Shown here one piece after another: positions 27,170 through 35,752 of a DNA stretch of 64,000 nt. The stretch is from Bacillus sp. OV166 (GTDB taxonomy: Bacteria > Bacillota > Bacilli > Bacillales > Cytobacillaceae): the NCBI RefSeq assembly GCF_900177675.1, contig NZ_FXWM01000001.1, positions 6,209,001-6,273,000 of the forward strand. The letters are read 5' to 3'. The translations under genes and the position numbers were made by a program. Every line of letters starts with the position of its first letter. Position 1 is the first letter of the stretch. A model generated the notes under the pieces. The model ran no database searches. It was not told the origin of the DNA and saw only the letters and a program-made list of their open reading frames with translations.

Positions 27170-27874
27170 TTATTTTGCTTCATTCAGCAATTGTTGTCTT
27201 TTTTGTATACCTTGCTCCATTTTATCATTGAGCTGGGTAATGATCGAATCAATCGTTTTTTGATCCTTTTTGTTGATTGCTTCTTGCAGTTGCTGCTCCC
27301 AGTCCGTCTGTTTTTCTTTTACTTTTGCTAGGTCTTCTTTGTTAATTTGAATCACTTTTGCTCCAGGAAGTTTTTCCATTTCTTTCATGGCTTGCTCTTT
27401 TGTGATGGTTCCTGCTTTTACTTTATCCATAATCGCCTTCACTTGCTCATTGTCTGCGCCGGAAATTTTTATACGAACACCTTTTCCTCCGCCATGAAGT
27501 TTCATAAGCTGTTGTTTCGCTTCCTGTTTCGATAGATTACCATCTTTTACTTTCTCGATAATCACTTTTGCTTCCGGCGAAGCTTCTATCTTTTTGTTAA
27601 ATTTTACTCTTTTTCCAAACTCCACTTTCTTTCCAAGCTTTTCTCTCAATGAGCGCATTGTCTTTACATTGTTTTCATATTCTTGTTTTACAGCCGGGGA
27701 AGCGTATTGTAATGCTTTGTTCAATAACTCATCCCTTTTATCGGATTTTTTATATACGATCTGTTCTTGTTTTGCTTTATCCGTATTTTCCTTGTCCGAT
27801 TTGATTGCAGATGCAGCAGAACCAAGTAAAGCAAGTGTGATTGCCGGTACCAGTAAAGATGATTTAACTTTCAT
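27170..27874 (-). CDS. Secreted, highly charged helical protein with two internal SHOCT-like repeats
   Basis: A 234-residue protein with an N-terminal signal peptide (KSSLLVPAITLALLGSAASA) and an otherwise helical, Lys/Glu/Gln-rich sequence. Two internal repeats of about 35 residues align: AKVIIEKVKDGNLSKQEAKQ... and VKAIMDKVKAGTITKEQAMK..., each a short amphipathic helix pair with the pattern K-V-K-x-G-x-(I/L)-(S/T)-K-(Q/E)-x-A seen in SHOCT-like domains. The rest looks like coiled coil. The function is unknown; I infer an extracellular or wall-associated protein. GGAGG lies before the ATG. It is divergent from the LysM-3D gene at 28162. Confidence 0.75.
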   Translation of the reverse strand: MKVKSSLLVPAITLALLGSAASAIKSDKENTDKAKQEQIVYKKSDKRDELLNKALQYASPAVKQEYENNVKTMRSLREKLGKKVEFGKRVKFNKKIEASPEAKVIIEKVKDGNLSKQEAKQQLMKLHGGGKGVRIKISGADNEQVKAIMDKVKAGTITKEQAMKEMEKLPGAKVIQINKEDLAKVKEKQTDWEQQLQEAINKKDQKTIDSIITQLNDKMEQGIQKRQQLLNEAK

Positions 27875-28161
27875 TCACATTCCTCCTTTATTGTAGAAAT
27901 GGCATTACCACTTCCCTATCTAATTTATCCACTTGGTGTGTACTTTCAGTGAAAAAAATATGAAAAAATTAAGAAATGTTATCGTTATGCAGATTGTATT
28001 GGGGCAAAAATATCGAAAGTTATTAAAATGGGATTGGAAATACTATTGTAATATAAACGCCACGGATGTAAACGATTTAACATCTCCCTGTTCTTTGTGT
28101 CAGAAAATTCTATGTTACGATGATAAAAACTTAGCAACCAAAGAACATGGAGGGTAAAAGA

Positions 28162-28941
28162 ATGCTTAAAAAAATTATTTCAATTATAGCAGTTGCTGTA
28201 CTCTCAGTAACTGTAAGTGCTAATGTACAAGCTGCAACAGTAACAGTACAAAAAGGGGATACCCTTTGGGATCTATCACGCGCAAATAATACATCTTTAG
28301 AAAATATACAAAAGTTGAATCATCTTACAACGGACCTTATTCACCCTGGTGATGTACTAACCATTGCACCGGAAAAACATTATGCTGTTAAACAAGGTGA
28401 CACACTATGGGATATATCCCTTGATTATCAGGTAACTGTTTCGCAACTTAAAGAATGGAACAATTTAACTACCGATCTTATCCATCCTGGATTAAATCTA
28501 TTAATCTATGAGGGTTTAAATACGACTAATACGGTTGTAACAGAAAAACAAACGAAGCCTGTTGCACCTACAGCATCAGCAAAACCTACGGCGGAAGCAC
28601 CAAAGGAAAGTGAACAAGCGGTAGAAGCCGCGGCAACTAGTAATACAAGTTCAAGGGAAATTACTGTGAAGGCTACAGCCTATACGGCTTCATGTGAGGG
28701 ATGTTCCGGTACTACCGCTACTGGTATTAACCTTAAAGCAAACCCAAATGCAAAGGTCATCGCAGTTGACCCATCTGTTATTCCGCTTGGCAGTAAAGTT
28801 TATGTAGAAGGCTATGGAAATGCAATCGCCGGAGATACCGGCGGAGCCATTAAAGGAAATCGAATTGATATCTTTATTCCTTCTCAACAAGATGCGATCA
28901 ATTTTGGAGTAAAACAATTAAAGGTAACAATACTAAACTAA
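28162..28941 (+). CDS. Cell-wall protein with two LysM domains and a 3D domain (YocH-like)
   Basis: A 259-residue exported protein with a signal peptide ending near ANVQA (about residue 26). LysM 1 (TVQKGDTLWDLSRANN...HPGDVLTI) and LysM 2 (YAVKQGDTLWDISLDYQ...HPGLNLLI) bind peptidoglycan. An Ala/Thr/Glu-rich linker leads to the C-terminal 3D domain (VKATAYTA...TATGINLK, VIAVDPSVIPLGSKVYV, AGDTGGAIKGNRIDIF), whose three aspartates give the name and which is related to lytic transglycosylase MltA. B. subtilis YocH is a WalR-regulated wall hydrolase; I see no clear WalR box here. GGAGG lies 8 nt before the ATG at 28162. A strong terminator follows. Confidence 0.93.
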   Translation: MLKKIISIIAVAVLSVTVSANVQAATVTVQKGDTLWDLSRANNTSLENIQKLNHLTTDLIHPGDVLTIAPEKHYAVKQGDTLWDISLDYQVTVSQLKEWNNLTTDLIHPGLNLLIYEGLNTTNTVVTEKQTKPVAPTASAKPTAEAPKESEQAVEAAATSNTSSREITVKATAYTASCEGCSGTTATGINLKANPNAKVIAVDPSVIPLGSKVYVEGYGNAIAGDTGGAIKGNRIDIFIPSQQDAINFGVKQLKVTILN

Positions 28942-28983
28942 CATTCCAAAAACCAGACCATCCTGTTGATCTCTATTTACGTA

Positions 28984-29031
28984 AAAAACACTGCAACTCC
29001 CTTTATTTATCAAGGGGTTGCAGTGTTTTTA
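28984..29031. terminator. Terminator of the LysM-3D gene
   Basis: AAACACTGCAACTCC pairs with GGGGTTGCAGTGTTT, with A and T runs outside. It also serves the convergent permease relic. Confidence 0.92.
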
Positions 29032-29060
29032 TATTACCTTTATTGATTATCGCCTCATGT

Positions 29061-29439
29061 CTATGCTCGGCGCATATATGCACGTACTGTGATAGGTGCA
29101 AAAATCGCTACAATGATGGCAGCCCCAATGAGGGAGATGCCGAAATCCGTACCAATGGTTCCAGAATTGGCAAGCTCTCTGACAGCTGTCACAAGATGCG
29201 AAACTGGGTTGAGCTTCACGAACCACTGAAGCCAATTAGGCATTGTCTCAACTGGAACAAAAGCATTAGAAAGAAAAGTAAGTGGGAACAGCACTAGCAT
29301 CGAGATTCCTTGTACGCTTGAAGCCGTACGTGCAATCACACCGAAGAAGGCGAAAATCCAGCTAATTGCCCAAGAGCACACAATCACAAGTAGCCCAGCG
29401 ATTGCGACATAACCTAGACCTCCATCAGGTCTATACCCC
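29061..29439 (-). pseudogene. ABC-2 permease, C-terminal fragment cut by the TnpB element
   Basis: The frame reads YRPDGGLGYVAIAGLLVIVC and on through WIFAFFGVIARTASSVQGIS to VETMPNWLQWFVKLNPVSHLV, the C-terminal half of a DrrB-type ABC-2 permease. It remains open up to the predicted right end of the insertion element at 29440, with no start codon of its own at the right place. The N-terminal half is not found on the other side of the element (30933 onwards), so it has been lost. Confidence 0.82.
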
Positions 29440-29590
29440 TTGACTTCGCCCCATGGATAAATCCAGGGGATTCTTTTTTAAACCTTCATCAAAGCCGCCT
29501 TTCGGCCGGGGCTTCCAGGTCTTACTACTTCTCCAGTTCATTACGACATGTAGTAAAAACCACATACCGCAGCCCAATCATAGGCACTAC
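29440..29590 (-). ncRNA. Predicted omega/reRNA scaffold of TnpB
   Basis: The sequence between the end of tnpB and the right end of the element is structured (GCCCCGGCCGAAAGGCGGC hairpin near 29500, CCCCTGGATTTATCCATGGGG near 29450). TnpB-guide RNAs start in the 3' part of tnpB and end in flanking DNA. The guide here would begin GGGGTATAGACCTGATGGAG, inside the permease. Extent and processing are inferred. Confidence 0.5.
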
Positions 29591-30861
29591 GCCACTGCCC
29601 TTTTAGCCTCATTGTGCGAGACAATGGGAGCTAAAAGGACTCGGCGATACTTTGTATCTTCTATTTTAGGTAGTTCCCGATTTTTCGTTAGCTGTTTATT
29701 GACAGACTTGTCCAAAATATTCATGGCACCTACTACATCCCGATGTCCTTCCGCGCCACAATGACAGTTGAAGTTTCGATTCCTTTGTTTGCGGAATTCT
29801 CCACATGACGGGCACGTGCCGGAAGTATAGGACTCTTCCACAAGTTGGACTTTGACTCCTCGAAGTTTTAGTTTGTATTTTATTGTTTCGATTAATTGCC
29901 CAAAACTCCAATTGGACAATTGTTGACGAATTTCTTTACGGGTTTTCTTTTTCTTTTTCGTATTCTTCTGAACGCCATCCGGTGTTCCTATATAGAGTGT
30001 TTTAATTTGGTTTTCCACACACCAATCTGTGACCATTTTCGAAATAGAATGCAATAGATACTCCATTCTCCGTTCCAGTTTTTCTAAAAAACGGCGTTTA
30101 CGCAAAATGAGTTTTTGCCTTTTATTCGAACCTGGCCTCTTCTGGCTAATCAGCTTCTGAAACTTTTTCAACCTTTTGTTTCTGTAGCGCTGTAACGAGC
30201 GAAGTTCTCTTCCTGTTACCATGAGGTGGATTTTTCCGTTACTTAAAACGGCCGCATGGATGAGCCCTAAATCGCAGCCGGCTTCCTTTTTACCTTGAAC
30301 CTGCTTTTGTTTTGATACTTCCACTGCTATATGCATCCAGTAGTGATTTTTGTGCCAAACGATTTCGGCACTTTTTATCGTATGGAAATCAATGTGCTTC
30401 GGTTGAGGGATCACTAAGGGGGATTGTTGTTTTCCATTGCTAAACCTGAGCTTTTTACCGGACAATTTAATCGCAGTTTTTTTATATTTAACGGAAAAGA
30501 ACTTTTTGTATTTCCAAGGGTACCTCCACTGTTTCTCACCTTTTGCCCGTAACTCCCTTGTTCTTTTGCATGTTTCTTCATGTAACTCGATGATCGATTG
30601 AATCGTTTGCGAGTGTAATTTATGTGTGGTGGCATTGTACCATTGCTTTTTTTCAGACGCACTTGTCCAAACCTTATAAGCATCATATAGCCACCAATGG
30701 AGATCTAAGCAGTCATTCCACAGATTTGCTGCTTCCTTACGTAGAGTATCGACTAATCTTCTGTCCTCGCTGGTTAAACGGAGCGGAAATTTCCGAATGA
30801 CAATATCTCCTTTCGATTCTCTTTTCTTCTGTTCTTTCATGTTCTTTTTATGAGGTTCCAT
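29587..30861 (-). CDS. tnpB: TnpB RNA-guided nuclease of an IS605-type element
   Basis: A 424-residue TnpB. Visible parts: an N-terminal OrfB helical region; RuvC-I Asp in EAGCDLGLIHAAV; a basic bridge-helix region (RSLQRYRNKRLKKFQKLISQ); RuvC-II region TLYIGTPDGVQKN, which lacks the usual Glu; the Zn finger CPSC...CHC; RuvC-III Asp in GHRDVVGAMN. The Glu in VEESYTSGTCPSCG may serve instead, as in the rearranged RuvC sites known in some TnpB and Fanzor proteins. TnpB cuts targets matching its guide RNA and helps to retain the element. The start at 30861 has GGGGTG 9 nt upstream; the frame opens at 30888. It appears full length and intact. Confidence 0.9.
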   Translation of the reverse strand: MEPHKKNMKEQKKRESKGDIVIRKFPLRLTSEDRRLVDTLRKEAANLWNDCLDLHWWLYDAYKVWTSASEKKQWYNATTHKLHSQTIQSIIELHEETCKRTRELRAKGEKQWRYPWKYKKFFSVKYKKTAIKLSGKKLRFSNGKQQSPLVIPQPKHIDFHTIKSAEIVWHKNHYWMHIAVEVSKQKQVQGKKEAGCDLGLIHAAVLSNGKIHLMVTGRELRSLQRYRNKRLKKFQKLISQKRPGSNKRQKLILRKRRFLEKLERRMEYLLHSISKMVTDWCVENQIKTLYIGTPDGVQKNTKKKKKTRKEIRQQLSNWSFGQLIETIKYKLKLRGVKVQLVEESYTSGTCPSCGEFRKQRNRNFNCHCGAEGHRDVVGAMNILDKSVNKQLTKNRELPKIEDTKYRRVLLAPIVSHNEAKRAVA

Positions 30862-30993
30862 TTCTTTATTCACCCCTTTACGGAACATTTGTTCTATATT
30901 TTTATTATACTACTATGGATTAGAAATTGATAGTAAAAAGAAAAAAAACCATTTCTGAAGAAAGAGGTTTTACGCCACTATTTGATAAATGAA

Positions 30994-31026
30994 AAATGAC
31001 CTTTTCCCCTATTGAGAAAAGGTCAT
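30994..31026. terminator. Terminator of the DHA2 exporter gene
   Basis: AATGACCTTTTC pairs with GAAAAGGTCAT; on the minus strand the stem is followed by TTTTTC. A second weaker hairpin (AACC...GGTT then T8 on the minus strand) lies at 30940-30972. Confidence 0.85.
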
Positions 31027-31038
31027 CCATCTTTCTTT

Positions 31039-32514
31039 TTAATGCCCTGCCATCATTACGGCATTCGCGTCTTTTGTTTCATCATCTGGTGCATGTTCCG
31101 GCTGTTGTTTTGGTCTACTAAGGATTGTTCCTAAAAGTGCCCCAGCTAATGCAATCCCTGCAGCTAGAAGGAATGTGTCACCATAGGCATCAACGGATGC
31201 TTCAATTGGGTTAGCTGTTTCAGTCATATGAGCAGTGATTCTTGACGTCAGGAACCCAGTCATACCTGCTACCGCAAATGAAACCATTACTTGTTGAGCC
31301 GCTGTTGTTAATGGTGTGACACGATTAACAAGATGTCTTGGAGCGGCTTGAAGAACATGGGTATTAATTGCCATCATGGATAGACCCATTCCTGCTCCCA
31401 TCATCACTAAACATGTAATGATAAATCCGGTAGTTGTATCCATAGAAATTCGTGAAAGCATAAATAGCGCTCCAGTAATAATAGACAAGCCTGTTATGGC
31501 TAAAGGACGAGCACCTATTTTATCAAATAAACGCCCTCCGATTGGCATCATAACACCTGATGCTAGAGCTTGTGGAAGTAGAATTAAACCAGTATCTAAA
31601 GCACCGTAACCTCTAACTGTTTGTAAAAATAACGGGACAATAATCATAACCCCAAATAAGGCGATTTGGGAAATCCATGCAATCACAATCCCTTTTCTAA
31701 AGTCAGATGATCCAAAAACTCTCAGCTCTAATAAAGGCTGCTTTTGACGAAGTTCGACAAAAATGAAAATAATGAGAGCAGCTCCACCTACAATTAATCC
31801 GGTAAGAGTTTCCGTTGAAGTCCAGCTTTTGCCCCCTTCACTCACTCCATAGGCGAGCATTGCGAATGCAATCGGTGCTAATATAATTCCTAAAAAATCA
31901 AGCGATGGAACTGTCTTACGTTCAACATTCGGCAAAAATTTCATTCCGACCAATAGTGCAATAATACCGATTGGCAAATTAATAAGGAAAATCCAGTGCC
32001 AAGTAACGTATTCTACAAGATATCCTGCTAAAACAGGCCCTAGTGCAGGTGCTAATAGCATAGGAACCCCAAGTGTTCCCATTACGGCCCCCATTTTATC
32101 CGGAGGAGCAAGTCGGAAAATCATGGCCATTCCTATTGGGGCAACCATTCCTCCGCCCAGCCCTTGAATAACCCGATAGAGGATGAGCTGTTCAGGGTTT
32201 TGTGCTACAGAACATAGAACGGAACCAAGCGTAAACAAGGCGATTGTAATTAAAAATATCTTTTTTGCCCCAAATCGGTCCGTCATCCAACCAGCTAAAG
32301 GAATGACAGCTGATAATGCAAGCGTATAACCTGTAATGGACCATTGCATGGTCGATAAATCAGATTTAAAATCTTCCACTATTCCAGGAAGAGCAACATT
32401 CATCGCCGTACTATCAAGAATTACCATTATCATTCCAACAATGACAGCTAGTAGTGGCCCTATGATGGTTTTAATGGAAAATGCTTCATTGCTATTTTCT
32501 GTTTTTGCTGACAT
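31039..32514 (-). CDS. DHA2-family (EmrB/QacA type) MFS multidrug exporter
   Basis: A 491-residue inner-membrane protein with about 14 predicted helices. DHA2 signatures: LDSTAMNVALPGI in helix 1 (motif D1), GWMTDRFGAKKIF between helices 2 and 3 (motif A), RVIQGLGGGMVAPIG (motif B), and GPVLAGYLVEYVTWHWIFLINLPIG (motif C and following). Proton-driven export of drugs or toxic organic compounds is the usual role; the substrate cannot be predicted. GGAGG lies before the ATG. No TetR or MarR gene is next to it. It is followed by its own terminator and then the TnpB element. Confidence 0.93.
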   Translation of the reverse strand: MSAKTENSNEAFSIKTIIGPLLAVIVGMIMVILDSTAMNVALPGIVEDFKSDLSTMQWSITGYTLALSAVIPLAGWMTDRFGAKKIFLITIALFTLGSVLCSVAQNPEQLILYRVIQGLGGGMVAPIGMAMIFRLAPPDKMGAVMGTLGVPMLLAPALGPVLAGYLVEYVTWHWIFLINLPIGIIALLVGMKFLPNVERKTVPSLDFLGIILAPIAFAMLAYGVSEGGKSWTSTETLTGLIVGGAALIIFIFVELRQKQPLLELRVFGSSDFRKGIVIAWISQIALFGVMIIVPLFLQTVRGYGALDTGLILLPQALASGVMMPIGGRLFDKIGARPLAITGLSIITGALFMLSRISMDTTTGFIITCLVMMGAGMGLSMMAINTHVLQAAPRHLVNRVTPLTTAAQQVMVSFAVAGMTGFLTSRITAHMTETANPIEASVDAYGDTFLLAAGIALAGALLGTILSRPKQQPEHAPDDETKDANAVMMAGH

Positions 32515-32614
32515 ACGGAATTTACCTCCTTTTCTAAAACTGCAGTCTTCACAAAGTTTATCATGGTAATGACAGGATTTCCTCTTAAATGATTATCTAA
32601 ACAGGATTCCTTGC

Positions 32615-32758
32615 TTACAGTTTTTTCATTAAACCCAAAAGTTTCTTTAAATTTGCCACAACGGCCAGATCAGCATATCGGTCGTTTAAAGAAGCTCGAA
32701 TGAAACTATCGACAGTATCAAGAGTATCAATGTAATTCGAAACCGCGTTTACAACGTT
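32615..32758 (-). pseudogene. Decayed coding fragment, unidentified
   Basis: An open minus-strand frame of 47 codons ending in TAA, reading NYIDTLDTVDSFIRASLNDR, then YADLAVVANLKKLLGLMKKL. The composition and heptad-like pattern look like real protein. It lacks a start codon: the frame is closed by TAA within the terminator repeat at 32776. It is probably the C-terminal tail of a gene cut off by the arrival of that repeat. Confidence 0.45.
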
Positions 32759-32835
32759 AAGGAAATTCCAATATTAAAAAGCCCAATTTCTTAGCATTAA
32801 TAATTAAGAAATTGGGCTTTTTTTCGTTACTCCAT
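32746..32835. repeat. Terminator-bearing direct repeat, copy 1
   Basis: About 90 bp: TTTACAACGTT, GGAAATTCCAATA, then AAAAAGCCCAATTTCTTA pairing with TAAGAAATTGGGCTTTTTTT (32776-32824) and CGTTACTCCA. Copy 2 is at 35514-35605 in the same orientation. Confidence 0.85.
32776..32824. terminator. Terminator hairpin in the direct repeat
   Basis: An 18-bp perfect stem with A and T runs on both sides, so active in both directions. Confidence 0.9.
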
Positions 32836-32956
32836 TAAAGCGCCCGATTGTTGAATATCGGAAAATATGAAAAAGGTACAAAAATGGCAATTTCGTGTGC
32901 GTATCATCGATTTTTAGTAATCTCGTTAAACAAAGTTTATTTTTTACGAATTCTTT

Positions 32957-33145
32957 CTATGTAGAAAAAAACTTTAATCCAGTTTGATTAACGACTTCAG
33001 GCCAGCTTAACTTTAACCTGCGACAAATGGTTGTACTAAAAACTTGTCCTTTCTTCTTCAACAAATCATAATCCCTTTGGTTGGTTGAACCAATCCTTAG
33101 CAATTCTGTTTTCAACTCTTCAAGTATTTCTTGTTTTGTTTTCAA
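32957..33145 (-). CDS. 62-residue protein resembling a single homing-endonuclease-associated repeat
   Basis: TTG start at 33145 with AGAGGTGA 5 nt upstream; the open frame extends to 33277, but that part overlaps the upstream small gene. The helical N-terminus (KTKQEILEELKTELLRIG) is followed by STNQRDYDLLKKKGQVFSTT and RLKLSWPEVVNQTGL. The second half has the order D-Y-D..K..G...T..RR(F/L)..SW.EV....GL typical of homing-endonuclease-associated repeats. DNA binding is inferred. It is paired on the same strand with the small gene at 33243. A terminator-bearing repeat lies downstream. Confidence 0.6.
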   Translation of the reverse strand: MKTKQEILEELKTELLRIGSTNQRDYDLLKKKGQVFSTTICRRLKLSWPEVVNQTGLKFFST

Positions 33146-33242
33146 TCTACTCACCTCTTTTTGATTTACAAAAAATCGAGCCAGAAAGATTGATAATGCA
33201 TGTTTCCGCTTTAAAATGTTTTTTAGGAACGGATTAAATTTG

Positions 33243-33440
33243 TTATACAAAATATTGAGATGTCTTACCATTTTCATCTATATAATCAATTACTGACTCT
33301 TTAGCGTTTTTTAGTTCCCTTAACCATTCTTTGATAAACTCAATTTGTTCCTCGGTAATAATAAAATCCTTAAGACGATCCTCAAAATGAGCAATTCGTC
33401 TTTCTAATTCCTCTATAGTAAGGCTATTAGTATTCTTCAT
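33243..33440 (-). CDS. Small helical protein, unknown function
   Basis: 65 residues starting MKNTNSLTIEELERRIAHFE at the ATG at 33440, with AGGAG about 11 nt upstream. The sequence is amphipathic and charged (DRLKDFIITEEQIEFIKEWL) and ends NGKTSQYFV, suggesting two helices. No family is recognised. It lies about 100 nt upstream of the HEAR-like gene at 32957 on the same strand, so the two may be co-transcribed. Confidence 0.55.
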   Translation of the reverse strand: MKNTNSLTIEELERRIAHFEDRLKDFIITEEQIEFIKEWLRELKNAKESVIDYIDENGKTSQYFV

Positions 33441-33594
33441 AAATCTTCCAACTCCTTTTATTTGGTGGGACCCCTGGATTTGCTGGGGCCAATGCAACGC
33501 AAATTGCTTTTAAAGCTTCCAAAGGAAATTAACAAAGAAGGGCCAATAAGGACCCCTCTATTAGGAATTAAAGTTACAATTTTACAAATTTATA

Positions 33595-35049
33595 TTACTC
33601 AGCAAGATTTAATACAGTTACTTTTTCACGCGTCATCGATTCAAGGCTCTTACGGATACCTTGCGCACCCATTCCGGATCCTTTTACACCGATAAATGGG
33701 AAATGATCCGGGCCGCGTTCGGTACGTCCGTTTATTTGAACTGAGCCTGTTTCAATTTTATTTGCAATCGCAAATGCTTTATTAATATCTTTGGTAAAGA
33801 CACTTGCCTGTAAACCAAATTCAGATTCATTCGCAATATTGATCGCTTCTTCATCAGAGGATACACGGATTATTGGCAGCACAGGTCCGAACGGTTCCTC
33901 CCAAGCTACGGCCATGTCTTCTGTCACATGATCAAGAAGAGTAGGGTAAATTAAATTGCGTTCACGCTTATTTCCTGTTACAAGAGTTGCACCTTTTTCA
34001 ATGGCATCCTCAATTAATCCTTGAACAAAGTCAGCAGACTGGTTATCAATTAACGGGACAACCGTGCTGCCGTCTTCCGGGGAGCCTACCACCAGTTTTT
34101 CAATTTCTTCTTTTAAAATCGAAGCAAGTTCGTCCGCAACACTGTCATGAACTAATACGCGTTTAATCGCTGTGCAACGCTGACCGGAATAAGAAAATGC
34201 ACCGCTGATAATATGTTTCGCCGCTTCATTTAAATCAGCATCTTCATGCACAATACCAGGATCTTTCCCGCCAAGCTCAAGGACAAGTGGAATCATGCCC
34301 GCTTTTTTCGCTAAGCGAGTTCCGGTATTTGTTCCACCTGTAAAGGAAATCATATTAATTCCTTTATGCTCCACTAAGTAATCACCAATAACCGAACCAC
34401 GACCTGTCACGATATTGACAAGACCTTTTGGAAAGTTTGCTTTGTGAAGAGCCTCAATCATTTTAATCCCGCTGATCGCGCCTTGTGTAGCAGGTTTAAA
34501 GATGACAGCATTCCCGGAAATAAGTGCAGGTGCCAGTTTAGCAGCAGCTAAATTGACCGGATAGTTAAATGGAGGGATGGCTAGGACTACTCCCAGTGGA
34601 ACACGATCAACAATCGCAATCTTAGACTTAGAACCGCCCGGGAAGCTATCACCCTTCATACTTTCACCATGCATATGCATTGCTTCTTCAACCGTGTAAC
34701 GAATGAAATCCGCAGTACGTATGACTTCATTCTTTGCATCTTTCAAACTTTTCCCTACTTCTTTCATAATGATTTCAGCAATTTCATCTTGCATATTCAC
34801 TAATTCTTCTGCCCATTTATACAAAAACTTTGCTCGTTCTTGAAGGGAAGTTTCTGCCCAATTTTTTTGGGCTATATGAGCATAATAAATTGCCTCATCT
34901 ACCTCTTCAGTTGTAATCGCCTGTACTTCTCCAATCTCTTCATAAAGATAAGGTGACGTGATTTTAATTGTTTCACCAGACTTACCTTCTCTCCATTCCC
35001 CATTTATATAAAAAGGATAAGCTGTTAAGGATAATACGTTTGTTGGCAT
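33595..35049 (-). CDS. gapN: NADP-dependent non-phosphorylating glyceraldehyde-3-phosphate dehydrogenase
   Basis: A 484-residue aldehyde dehydrogenase that oxidises glyceraldehyde-3-phosphate directly to 3-phosphoglycerate, making NADPH and bypassing ATP formation. The family parts are all present: IPPFNYPVNLAAAKLAPAL, FKPATQGA, GRGSVIGDYLV, FTGGTNTG, catalytic Glu in LELGGKDPG, catalytic Cys in YSGQRCTAIKRV, and the GapN-specific C-terminal GRTERGPDHFPFIGVKGSGM, where other ALDHs differ. GGAGGATTTATT lies before the ATG. It is monocistronic, flanked at a distance by two direct repeats carrying terminators. Confidence 0.93.
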   Translation of the reverse strand: MPTNVLSLTAYPFYINGEWREGKSGETIKITSPYLYEEIGEVQAITTEEVDEAIYYAHIAQKNWAETSLQERAKFLYKWAEELVNMQDEIAEIIMKEVGKSLKDAKNEVIRTADFIRYTVEEAMHMHGESMKGDSFPGGSKSKIAIVDRVPLGVVLAIPPFNYPVNLAAAKLAPALISGNAVIFKPATQGAISGIKMIEALHKANFPKGLVNIVTGRGSVIGDYLVEHKGINMISFTGGTNTGTRLAKKAGMIPLVLELGGKDPGIVHEDADLNEAAKHIISGAFSYSGQRCTAIKRVLVHDSVADELASILKEEIEKLVVGSPEDGSTVVPLIDNQSADFVQGLIEDAIEKGATLVTGNKRERNLIYPTLLDHVTEDMAVAWEEPFGPVLPIIRVSSDEEAINIANESEFGLQASVFTKDINKAFAIANKIETGSVQINGRTERGPDHFPFIGVKGSGMGAQGIRKSLESMTREKVTVLNLAE

Positions 35050-35513
35050 AATAAATCCTCCTTGAAGTTTTTAATATATTTTGAATAAATTGCAACATAA
35101 TAGATAGGGACCTAATTTGTCCCGTGTAGACATAAAATGTCCCGACTTGTGTAAAAAAAATTCTTCTTGTTACTTTTTTATTCTTGCAAGATCAGTCATT
35201 CCTTCATTGGGACCACTTTAGATTATATTTTTTTAATATTTCAATTTTTCCCTTTCCATAAAAGATTGGAATTCTACAAAAAGTATTATGGATCATATTA
35301 AGAAAAATAAAAATAGTTTCTACAAAAAATATCAAAACATTACAAAAATAGACAAAATTCAATCATTATAAATCCTAACTATTCATAGATCATTAATTCA
35401 TAAATATTCTTTCCCCTTTATCTCAGATAATTGATCTATGGTACGAATTTATATCGAAACGTAGCCATGTTTCTCAAAGTAGGGGGGACCTTCAGGGTAG
35501 CATCAGGAAAATG
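35050..35513. other. AT-rich leader and spacer without a gene
   Basis: About 460 bp between gapN and the repeat. There are homopolymer A/T tracts but no supported frame, tRNA or clear operator. Confidence 0.5.
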
Positions 35514-35605
35514 CGGATTTACAACGTTTAGGGAATTCCGATAGTAAAAAGCCCAATTCCTTTGCACTAAAATTGAGGAATTGGGCTTTTTTCGTTACTC
35601 CAATG
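35514..35605. repeat. Terminator-bearing direct repeat, copy 2
   Basis: Same layout as 32746-32835: TTTACAACGTT, GGGAATTCCGATA, the hairpin AAAAAGCCCAATTCC...GGAATTGGGCTTTTTT (35546-35592) and CGTTACTCCA. It stands just downstream of patB and can terminate it. Confidence 0.85.
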
Positions 35606-35752
35606 TATTTTTTTGTTTATTTATAATAATAAGTCTGCATTTCCTTCGGAATCCACTTCACGATTCAGACATCCATTGACCTTTTACATACGTTTCATCG
35701 GTAGCCTAGTGTTTTATTAGTGTCCCCGAACTATGTGTCAGTTCAAAACACG

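Larger units (their letters stand above)
29440..30932 (-). mobile_element. IS200/IS605-family element carrying only tnpB (IS1341 type)
   Basis: About 1.49 kb. Reading on the minus strand, the left flank ends TTTTTAC, and the right end closes in TCAA, the tetranucleotides used by IS608-type elements (TTAC target, TCAA cleavage). Hairpins lie near the right end (CCCCTGG/CCATGGGG at about 29450). There is no tnpA, so movement would need a TnpA in trans. The ends are inferred from these motifs and from where the interrupted permease resumes. Confidence 0.65.

Noticed and set aside
27933..28157. 74-codon frame before the LysM-3D gene
   Set aside because: No ribosome site, overlaps the leader of the real gene, and its composition is not protein-like.
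33146..33277. Upstream extension of the HEAR-like gene (106 codons in all)
   Set aside because: It would overlap the small gene at 33243, and AGAGGTGA points to the TTG at 33145.
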